Shown here piece by piece: positions 44,415-50,860 of a stretch of DNA of 50,860 bases. Source of the DNA: CAVZAB01 sp963773155 (GTDB lineage: Bacteria > Pseudomonadota > Alphaproteobacteria > Rhizobiales > Beijerinckiaceae); assembly GCA_963773155.1 (NCBI GenBank), contig CAVZAB010000023.1, forward strand, positions 1 to 50,860, in the 5' to 3' direction. Made by a program: the position numbers and the translations under genes. The notes under the pieces were generated by a model. That model made no database searches. It worked only from the letters and a program-made list of their open reading frames with translations, and had not been told where the DNA came from. Each line of letters opens with the position of its first letter. The first letter of the stretch is position 1.

Positions 44415-44928
44415 CTAATCCCCAACCTTAGCCCTCAAGATACGGATACGGAAGTCTTTGCGCCTTACGGAACCTTGCGGCCTCACACAATGCTTCGCAA
44501 CAAGCCTTAACGCCTCCGCCTTGGGCTTTTGAAGAGCGGCCACCTGCGGCGATGGCCTCGGCGCTTTGCCAATCGTCACCTTCAGGACGCCCCTCTCGAA
44601 TTGGGTATTGAAAGTGCTCCGTTCTGGTGGCACGGCGGGGATGACCTCACGACTAAACCAGCCGAAATTCGGCTGTGAGGGCGTCTGCGTTCGACACGTA
44701 GGGCGCTTTTTCTCTTTCCCTCTGTGCCATGGTGAGGGCGCCCTGACGTAAAGTTGCTTTCATGTCTCGCACGTCGACGCCGGGGCGTTCGACAGTGACT
44801 TCGAAAGCATGGCCGGTATCGACGACATCGATGCGGGGCGTGAACGCGACGTCTTTCATAGCCGATTGTCTCGCAGCATCGGCGGGTCGATCAAACCGGC
44901 AGCATTTTCTGGGCCTATTCATTGGCAC
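44415..44928 (-). pseudogene. Hsp20/alpha-crystallin-like protein, frameshifted
   Basis: The N-terminal part has FTPRIDVVDTGHAFEVTVERPGV, DVRDMKATLRQGALTMAQRERE, the first half of a small heat-shock domain. A one-base shift near 44665 leads to FGWFSREVIPAVPPERSTFN and FERGVLKVTIGKAP, the second half with the conserved GVLxVTI. The tail after that is Arg/Lys-rich. The start could be the Met at 44928 or an internal one. No heat-shock regulatory element was recognised. Decayed gene or one sequence error. Confidence 0.65.
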
Positions 44929-45530
44929 TTCTGAGAAGATCTGGCCCTGTCGATGGCGGTCTATCGTCGCGGCTCACAACTCTTCGAGGCGCCGTGATCA
45001 GCCCCTCTTCGGCGTCTCTCTCCTATCCTTGTCCTGGCGTTAAGGATTGTCGTCGGTCCCCGCAAGCATTTCCCGCACGGGGCCAGGCATTAGCGAAGGC
45101 GGGTAATAGCTTTCATTCAATGATAAGACAAAATATGGACACTCTGCTAACTATTTGAGAATTTTTTCCTCAGACCAAAGAACCGTTTTCGTTCTTTTTA
45201 CTGCGGATCTCTAAGACTATCTCGAAATGGGCAAGAAATTTGCCAAATTGTGTCGGAATTCGACTGATGCCAGGCGCAAATCGTCGTTGACGTTAACCAC
45301 TTTTGTTAATCGGTGAGTTTAAGGGTTTGCATGGCCTTGTTAAGTTTTGTTAACCTGTAAAGTGCGCCGCGATCCGGATCGGATTTGAGGGTCAGGCTTG
45401 CGGCGCGTGCCCTGTTGTTCGGTGCTGGAATTATTAGTATGTTGTTAATATGTCACCGATTTGTCCGAGGTTTGTGCTATCTAGAAAACATTAGCAATTT
45501 CAAGTTGTTGATTCTGCGCTGGGGGAATTA
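44929..45530. promoter_or_regulatory. Long leader before the outer-membrane barrel gene, with TTGTTAA repeats
   Basis: 602 bp without a supported gene, AT-rich from about 45120. Four exact TTGTTAA copies stand at 45303-45309, 45337-45343, 45347-45353 and 45442-45448, with a related GTTAACC at 45292-45298. A possible promoter is TTGTTC (about 45415), 17 bases, TATGTT (about 45438). The downstream genes start the second half of the polysaccharide locus. The repeats are candidate regulator sites; the binding protein is unknown. Confidence 0.45.
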
Positions 45531-46991
45531 GTGTTCGTTGGGTTTTCGAGACCAATGACCGCTCCAAAACACGTGATTTTGCGTGTACTTTTCAGCGCGC
45601 TCGTCTTATTTGCGCCGCTTTCTGTTGCCCGCGCCGACGATACAGCTCCCTCTGCGGGGGCCGAGGGATCGGACGCTGGTGGGCTCAGCGTTGGCGGCCT
45701 CAATGCGGGCAGCCTTGGTGCGCTTGGCTCTGACAGTGCCACCGCTATCAATCCCGCCGTTAGCAATGGCTTCGGCTCGACCAGCAATCCCTTCGGCGGC
45801 GGCGGCGGCGCCAGTGCGCCGACTTCGCCGGGTCAGGGCCTGCCCGTCGGCGGCTGGCTCCTCTATCCGAGCCTTCTCGTCGGCGGGGTCTTCAACGACA
45901 ACGTCTTTTTGACACAGACCCACCAGACCTCTGCCTGGGGCGTTGAATTCAGGCCGAGCCTCGTCGCCATCCTCAATGAGGGCATTCACAAAACGACCAT
46001 CTACGGCAATCTCGACGCGCAATTCTACAATACTGCGAGCCAGGGCAATACGTTCAATGGCAGCCTTGGTTTCGTCCACATCTATGAGGCGCAACGCGAT
46101 CTCATCTTCCGCGTCGGCGCGGACGTGTCGCGATTTACCGCCATCAACAATAGCGGCCAGGTTTTCATACCGGGTCAGCCGCTTCTATCTGCTCTGACCA
46201 ATGTTTCGCCACAGCAATATAACCAGTACACGTTCACCGCTGGCGTATCGAAGACCTTCAACCGCTTCTTCGTCGATCTTACCGGCAGCGTCGTCGGAAT
46301 CGATTATGCCAACACGACGAATACACTCGGCATCAATACCCCGCAAAATTACCAAAACGGCACGACCTATGGCTTGACGGCAAGAGCCGGCTATTGGTTC
46401 TCACCGGTCTTCTACGCCTATCTGCAGCCCACCATCTCTTCCAATCATTACAACACATCCAGGTTCGATTCGAACGGCTACAGGATTGTTGCCGGTATCG
46501 GTTCGGATCGAATCAGCCTCTTCAAGGGCGAGATCTACGCCGGTGTCCAGGGTCAGAATTACAGCAATTCCCTCTTCGGCTATTCCTTCGGCGATGTGAC
46601 GGGGGGCGTCTTCGGCGGCCAGATTTCCTGGTTCCCGACGCCGGCGATCACGGTCGGCCTCCATGTCGACCAGACGCTCGGCGCCTCGATCAATCCCTCG
46701 ATCGGCAGTCCGCTCGGCTCGCCGACGCGTAACACGACCGTCTCGCTCACCGGCAATTACGCGCTCTCGCAGACCTGGTCGGCAAGCGCGCATGTCGATT
46801 ACGCCTATATCGATTACGTGGTAGGGCCCCGACGAGACGACATTTGGGCGGTCGGCGCCGCCCTGAATTACAAATTCTACGAGAACCTCGGCATCGCCCT
46901 CGAATACAAGTATACGCGTCTGAGTTCTAATGTTCCGCTCGGCAGCTATTCGCAGAATCTCGTCACGATTGGCGCGACGTACAAATACTGA
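45531..46991 (+). CDS. Outer-membrane beta-barrel protein of the polysaccharide locus
   Basis: 486 residues from GTG with GGGGGAA upstream (ATG at 45555 is an alternative). A signal peptide (VLFSALVLFAPLSVARA) precedes a Gly/Ser/Ala-rich linker (GGLSVGGLNAGSLGALGS and GGGGGAS) of about 80 residues. Repeated amphipathic strands with aromatic ends follow to the C-terminal LVTIGATYKY, whose final Tyr suits an outer-membrane barrel. The family is the BBP2-type barrel found in exopolysaccharide loci. It may aid export or anchor polymer. Confidence 0.8.
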   Translation: MFVGFSRPMTAPKHVILRVLFSALVLFAPLSVARADDTAPSAGAEGSDAGGLSVGGLNAGSLGALGSDSATAINPAVSNGFGSTSNPFGGGGGASAPTSPGQGLPVGGWLLYPSLLVGGVFNDNVFLTQTHQTSAWGVEFRPSLVAILNEGIHKTTIYGNLDAQFYNTASQGNTFNGSLGFVHIYEAQRDLIFRVGADVSRFTAINNSGQVFIPGQPLLSALTNVSPQQYNQYTFTAGVSKTFNRFFVDLTGSVVGIDYANTTNTLGINTPQNYQNGTTYGLTARAGYWFSPVFYAYLQPTISSNHYNTSRFDSNGYRIVAGIGSDRISLFKGEIYAGVQGQNYSNSLFGYSFGDVTGGVFGGQISWFPTPAITVGLHVDQTLGASINPSIGSPLGSPTRNTTVSLTGNYALSQTWSASAHVDYAYIDYVVGPRRDDIWAVGAALNYKFYENLGIALEYKYTRLSSNVPLGSYSQNLVTIGATYKY

Positions 46992-47297
46992 AGTCGCGCG
47001 CTTGATGCCGGCGCAACGCATACTTCGCCGCGATGTGGACGGCGTCAGGCGTACGGGGCAGGGAGAGTTGGATTTCTGCCATGCCTCCAGGGGGATACAG
47101 CCCTGCGCGTCTTCCTCGGTATTATCATGGCGCGGCCATCATATCGTCATGAATTTCGCCAATTCAGTCGGGCTCGCTCCTTGCCATAAGGCTAGAGCGG
47201 CGCGTCAAGGCAAGCTTCAGTCGTGTGGACAAGGTCCCAGTCGGGGCCCATGGGCAAAGTGTGGAATGATCGTTCGTCGCAGGAAAAAGAAGTGTCG
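46992..47297. other. Gap between barrel and NusG-like genes, nothing recognised
   Basis: 306 bp. Small open frames here have no domain. A GTG or ATG upstream could lengthen the NusG-like protein, but the ribosome site and family start favour 47298. No terminator with a T run was seen, so read-through from the barrel gene is possible. Confidence 0.4.
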
Positions 47298-47885
47298 ATG
47301 AAGGATACCCCCATTGGCCCTGAGCAGGCACAGGCGGCTGGCCCGCCGCAGCCCAAGGATTGGCGAGAGAATTTGTCAATTGCTGCCGGCGAGCGCTGGT
47401 TTGCCGTCAATACGCTGCCGCGGCGCGAAATCGGCGCCAAAAACCAGCTTGAGCATCAGGGCTTTCGCGCCTTTGCGCCCAACATTCTGCGCACCGTTCG
47501 CCACGCCCGCAAGCTTCGCACCGTGCGGGCGCCGGTATTCCCGGGCTATATTTTCGTCGTTCTCGACCTCGATCGCGACCCTTGGCGATCGGTCAACGGG
47601 ACCTTTGGCGTCGCGCGCCTTGTCATGGGCGGCGATCGGCCGCAACCCGTGCCGCGCGGCGTCGTCGAGGGCCTCGTCTTCCTCACGGACGAGACGTCGC
47701 TCATCGACAGAAGCAATGATCTAGCGGTGGGACAGGAAGTTCGCGTTATCGCTGGCCCCTTTGCGAATATTTTGGGCTGCCTTGACCGCGTTGACGATAA
47801 GGGTCGCGTACGGGTACTGCTCGACATTATGGGGGGAAAGGTGCCAACCCTGCTCGACCGCGCCGTGCTCGAGCCGGTGGCATAG
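47298..47885 (+). CDS. NusG/RfaH-like transcription antiterminator
   Basis: 195 residues from MKDTPIGPEQ (GGAAAAAGAAG upstream; an in-frame ATG at 47223 is possible). The NGN domain has RWFAVNTLPRREIGAKNQL and the hallmark PVFPGYIFVVLDLDRDPW. A KOW segment follows (GQEVRVIAGPFANILGCLDRV). Paralogues of NusG within polysaccharide loci travel with RNA polymerase and help transcribe the long operon. Its place between the barrel and the ligase supports that. Confidence 0.85.
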   Translation: MKDTPIGPEQAQAAGPPQPKDWRENLSIAAGERWFAVNTLPRREIGAKNQLEHQGFRAFAPNILRTVRHARKLRTVRAPVFPGYIFVVLDLDRDPWRSVNGTFGVARLVMGGDRPQPVPRGVVEGLVFLTDETSLIDRSNDLAVGQEVRVIAGPFANILGCLDRVDDKGRVRVLLDIMGGKVPTLLDRAVLEPVA

Positions 47886-47938
47886 AAATCGCTGGTGCCC
47901 CGACGGGGGCGCTGGCCTCATCTTTTGCGTCGCAACGA

Positions 47939-49489
47939 GTGAAGGACCGCTTTCACCCGAACGGCGGTAGCATAGCAAAAGCCTCCCTTTCTCAACAGGA
48001 CCTATCGCGACGCATGAAGGCCCAATTCGAGGTGGGGTCCACCGCATCGCTCCCGCCTGTCAGCCGGTACGCACGCCGTCTATTCCCAGCCTTGGGGAAA
48101 GGCGAGCCCTTGAGCGAATGGGGCATCTTTGCCGCTTTTCTTCTTGCTCTCGCTTGGTGCCCCTTCTATTTCGGCGGCAATGCGCCGCTGGCCTGGGGCG
48201 TCAATGCCATCCTCTTTCCCGGCCTCGCTGCGATCTATGAGGCTTCCCTTATCGCTAGTGGCAGGCGGCACGCCGTCTCGCTTCGCCATGTCTGGAAGCC
48301 TGCCTTTCTCTTTGCCGCGGTGATCGCTTGGACCTTCGTCCAGAATGCGACATGGACACCCGAGAGCTGGCATCATCCCGTTTGGAGCATGGCGTCGGAT
48401 GCCCTCGACAGGCCACTTGATGGCTCGATCAGCGTCAATCGCGACGCGACGTCGCTTGCGCAGATTAAGCTTATCACCTCGGCGAGCGTCTTCTGGCTTT
48501 CGATGCAAATGTGCCGCCAGTCAAGGCGCGCCGATACGTTTGTCAATTCCATTGCCGCTATTGCCGCCGTCTATGCCGCCTATGGCCTTATTACCTATAC
48601 TTTCTTTCCCGGCAGCGTGCTTTGGGTGGGCGGTCTCAGTACGGGGTTCGTCACGTCGACCTTCATCAACCGGAACTCCTTCGCCACCTATGACGGTATC
48701 GGCTTTCTCGTGATTTCCGGTCTTCTGCTGCGTCTCTATCACCGCGAAGCTTTGTCCTCTTCGGGATCGCTGCGCCTGACAATCGCCTCGCTTATCGATA
48801 CGACGGGTAGGGCAGGCGCCCTGCTTCTCGCTGGTGCTGCCATAACTCTCGTAGCCCTTCTTCTCACCGGATCGCGCGGCGGCATTCTTTCGACGGGACT
48901 CGGCCTCTTTGTACTTTGCCTGCTGATGTTTTCTCGGCGTGGTGCACAACATGGCCGCCAGCTCGTCATGCTCCTTTTCATCGTCACGTTACTGTCCGCC
49001 GTCCTGGCTGCCTTCGGCGATGTCTTTTTCGGCCGCATCTCGGAGGCCGGCCTGCACGACGAGACGCGCCTTGCCGTCTACAAATTGACTGTTCGTTCTA
49101 TCTTCGATGTGCCACTCCAGGGCTTCGGGCTAGGCACCTTCTCCGACGTCTTTCCCATGTATAGGGACGGCTCCATCAGCACGGAAAGCGTCTGGGACAA
49201 GGCGCATAATGATTATCTCGAAGTTCTCCAGGGCCTCGGTCTCGCCTTCGGCGCGATGCTCATTGCGAGCATCGTTCTCCTCGTGTGGCGATGCATCGAT
49301 GGCGGCTTGAAGAGACGGCAGAATGCGACCATACCCTGCATTGCGGCGGGGACCGGTTTTCTCGTGGGCGTGCATGCGCTCGCCGACTTCTCCCTTCAGA
49401 TGCAGGCCGTGAACGTGACGTTCATGGCCATATTGGGGGCCGGTGTTGCCCAAGCGACGAGTTCAAGACAATCGCTCGCCGACGAATAG
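47939..49489 (+). CDS. O-antigen ligase/polymerase-like membrane protein
   Basis: 516 residues from GTG (ATG at 48014 is possible). About ten to twelve helices surround a large periplasmic part with FVTSTFINRNSFATYDGIGF and the Wzy_C hallmark LLLTGSRGGILSTGLGLF, and later QGFGLGTFSDVFPMYR and WDKAHNDYLEVLQGLGL. These features mark Wzy/WaaL-type proteins that polymerise or ligate repeat units at the outer face of the inner membrane. It lies between the NusG-like gene and the chain-length protein. Confidence 0.85.
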   Translation: MKDRFHPNGGSIAKASLSQQDLSRRMKAQFEVGSTASLPPVSRYARRLFPALGKGEPLSEWGIFAAFLLALAWCPFYFGGNAPLAWGVNAILFPGLAAIYEASLIASGRRHAVSLRHVWKPAFLFAAVIAWTFVQNATWTPESWHHPVWSMASDALDRPLDGSISVNRDATSLAQIKLITSASVFWLSMQMCRQSRRADTFVNSIAAIAAVYAAYGLITYTFFPGSVLWVGGLSTGFVTSTFINRNSFATYDGIGFLVISGLLLRLYHREALSSSGSLRLTIASLIDTTGRAGALLLAGAAITLVALLLTGSRGGILSTGLGLFVLCLLMFSRRGAQHGRQLVMLLFIVTLLSAVLAAFGDVFFGRISEAGLHDETRLAVYKLTVRSIFDVPLQGFGLGTFSDVFPMYRDGSISTESVWDKAHNDYLEVLQGLGLAFGAMLIASIVLLVWRCIDGGLKRRQNATIPCIAAGTGFLVGVHALADFSLQMQAVNVTFMAILGAGVAQATSSRQSLADE

Positions 49490-49568
49490 GCGCGACTGGC
49501 CTTAGGCCGGATGTCAGAATCTTGGTAGAGTCCCTCAGTAAGCGTCAGGGCTCAAGGACTTAATTCCT

Positions 49569-50860
49569 ATGCTGCAACGCCTATCATCCACGGACAAGAT
49601 TGGTTCGAGCGAGCGTGAAGGCTCGTTGGATCTGCGCGAAATCCTGAATTTCCTGTGGCGACGCTGGAAATTCATCAGCGCCATCACGGCTCTCTCGCTT
49701 CTCATTGGCGCCATTTACCTTGCCAAGCAGACGCCGCTCTACACGGCAAACACGCAGATCCTTATCGATCCGAGAAAAGAGCGGGCAGCGGGTCCGGACG
49801 TGATCCTGTCTGACACTCCACTCGATGTTGAGGCCGTCGCGAGCCAAATGGAGATCATCCGCTCGCCATCCCTCTTGAAGCGCGTCGTCGAGAAGGAGCG
49901 GCTCTATACGGATCCCGAATTCGCCTCCCAAGTTAAGAGCGAAAAGACCTCCTTTCTGCAGTCGATCAAGGAGATGATTTTTGGGTCGCCGCCGCAGGAG
50001 GCCAAGGACGCTGGCGGTCAGGCCCAAGTGGACCCCGGGCAGGTCATACAGGCGACCTATGCTCTCATGAGCGTCATGACGGTGACGAGAGTGGGCCAGG
50101 CCTATGTTCTTTCCATCTCTGTCACCACAAAAGACGCCCTCCAGGCGGCGAAAATCGCCAATGCCATTGCTGACGCCTATGCCGTTGATAAGCTCGACGC
50201 GCGCTTCGATGCGGCAAAGCGCGCCTCTGCCTGGCTCAGCGACCGCCTCGAGGAATTGCGCAAGCAATTGCGCGATTCCGAACAAGCTGTGGTGCAGTTC
50301 CGTGCCGATCACGGCATACTTCAGCAAACCTCGAATCTGACCCTTAATCAACAGCAGCTCACCGACCTGAATTCGAGACTGATTTCGGCAAGGGGTGAGA
50401 CAGCCGAGAAGAAGGCCCGCCTCGACATTCTCAATTCTGCTGATGTGAAGACGACCATAAAGACCCTGCCTGAATTGATGAATTCCGGCCTCATCGGTGG
50501 CCTCAGATCACAATTGGCATCGATCTCCCAAAAGGAGGCCGATCTTGTCGCACGCTATGGCGACCGGCATCCCCTCGTCGTGAATGTCAGAGCGGAGAGG
50601 GCCGACGTCGAACGCGCCATCGCCAACGAAATCCAGCGCTTGAACGTTGCCGTTAAGAATGAATACGAACTCGCCAAAGCGCGCGAGAATGCGATCGAAC
50701 AATCCCTCAAAGACATAACGGGCCAGTCTGGTATCGACAACGAGACGGCAATCAGTCTGCGCGAACTCGAACGCACGGCCGCCGTCAACAAGACGCTCTT
50801 TGAAGAATTCCTGCAGCGGGCCAAGATTACCCAGGAGCAAACCACGTTTGAGGCAAGAGA
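49569..50860 (+). CDS. Wzc/GumC-type polysaccharide chain-length/transport protein (3' truncated)
   Basis: The frame is open from ATG at 49569 to the window end (about 430 codons). An N-terminal cytoplasmic stretch (GSLDLREILNFLWRRWKFI) and a first helix (ISAITALSLLIGAIYLA) are followed by a Wzz domain (YTANTQILIDPRKE, LDVEAVASQMEIIRSPSLLKRVV). A long coiled-coil region then runs to the edge (LSDRLEELRKQLRDSEQAVVQF, LEKARENAIE-like). In this family a second helix and often a tyrosine-kinase domain come next, outside the window. It partners the export lipoprotein at 39326. Confidence 0.88.
   Translation, partial: MLQRLSSTDKIGSSEREGSLDLREILNFLWRRWKFISAITALSLLIGAIYLAKQTPLYTANTQILIDPRKERAAGPDVILSDTPLDVEAVASQMEIIRSPSLLKRVVEKERLYTDPEFASQVKSEKTSFLQSIKEMIFGSPPQEAKDAGGQAQVDPGQVIQATYALMSVMTVTRVGQAYVLSISVTTKDALQAAKIANAIADAYAVDKLDARFDAAKRASAWLSDRLEELRKQLRDSEQAVVQFRADHGILQQTSNLTLNQQQLTDLNSRLISARGETAEKKARLDILNSADVKTTIKTLPELMNSGLIGGLRSQLASISQKEADLVARYGDRHPLVVNVRAERADVERAIANEIQRLNVAVKNEYELAKARENAIEQSLKDITGQSGIDNETAISLRELERTAAVNKTLFEEFLQRAKITQEQTTFEAR

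Noticed and set aside
1..50860. tRNA genes, rRNA genes, CRISPR arrays, prophage or intact insertion sequences
   Set aside because: No cloverleaf with a GGTTCGANTCC-type arm, no regular repeat-spacer units, and no transposase or integrase motifs were seen on either strand.

Overview
The window looks like an alphaproteobacterial chromosome segment, probably Hyphomicrobiales (Beijerinckiaceae- or Nitrobacteraceae-like). The reasons are high GC, a form I CO dehydrogenase cluster in the Oligotropha order, a proteobacterial exopolysaccharide locus and typical secreted-protein styles. The genus cannot be fixed by reading alone. No rRNA, tRNA, CRISPR array or intact insertion sequence was recognised.

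Layout. (1) 0.4-4.0 kb, + strand: a ribose/xylose-type sugar ABC transporter (binding protein, double ATPase, permease); the ATPase and permease each carry one frameshift. (2) 4.2-5.3 kb: a TsdA-type dihaem cytochrome c. (3) 5.3-8.3 kb, - strand: a PolX-type DNA polymerase with an eroded PHP domain, a phosphoribosyltransferase and a small secreted protein. (4) 8.6-9.7 kb: a lone branched-chain-type periplasmic binding protein. (5) 10.0-21.0 kb, - strand: a long run of envelope genes (EamA transporter, two large polytopic membrane proteins, a GT2 glycosyltransferase once fused to GtrA, a GtrB-like GT2, two methyltransferases, a sterol-desaturase-type hydroxylase, a fatty acid desaturase). It looks like a pathway that builds and modifies a lipid-linked glycan or glycolipid. 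(6) 21.2-21.9 kb: a HAD dehalogenase-type gene with an in-frame stop. (7) 22.0-30.8 kb, + strand: a small six-cysteine secreted protein, then coxC, coxM, coxS, coxL, coxD, coxE and coxF, all intact. CoxL has the form I active-site loop, so aerobic CO oxidation is predicted. (8) 31.4-36.3 kb: a FecR-like secreted protein and a CHASE2 adenylate/guanylate cyclase, facing a TPR-caspase protein that is frameshifted twice. (9) 36.7-38.5 kb: two secreted proteins, both frameshifted, sharing a C-terminal PGPIPGAGLLSY-helix-Arg tail that resembles a PEP-CTERM-type sorting signal. (10) 39.3-50.9 kb: an exopolysaccharide locus with an export lipoprotein, GDP-mannose dehydratase, GDP-fucose synthase and UDP-glucuronate decarboxylase (all three sugar-nucleotide genes broken by indels), then on the - strand a phosphoesterase and a broken Hsp20, then an outer-membrane barrel, a NusG-like antiterminator, an O-antigen-ligase-type protein and the start of a Wzc/GumC chain-length protein.

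How the genes fit together. The cox genes form one translationally coupled energy-conservation operon. The polysaccharide genes would supply fucose and xylose nucleotides, polymerise or ligate, and export a polymer, with the NusG paralogue likely aiding long-operon transcription. The tailed secreted proteins sit beside that locus, as exosortase substrates often do, but no exosortase is present in the window. At least 15 indels lie between 35.5 and 45 kb, while 4-35 kb has almost none. This is either local sequence error or real decay of the polysaccharide region, and it decides how the right third of the window should be read.
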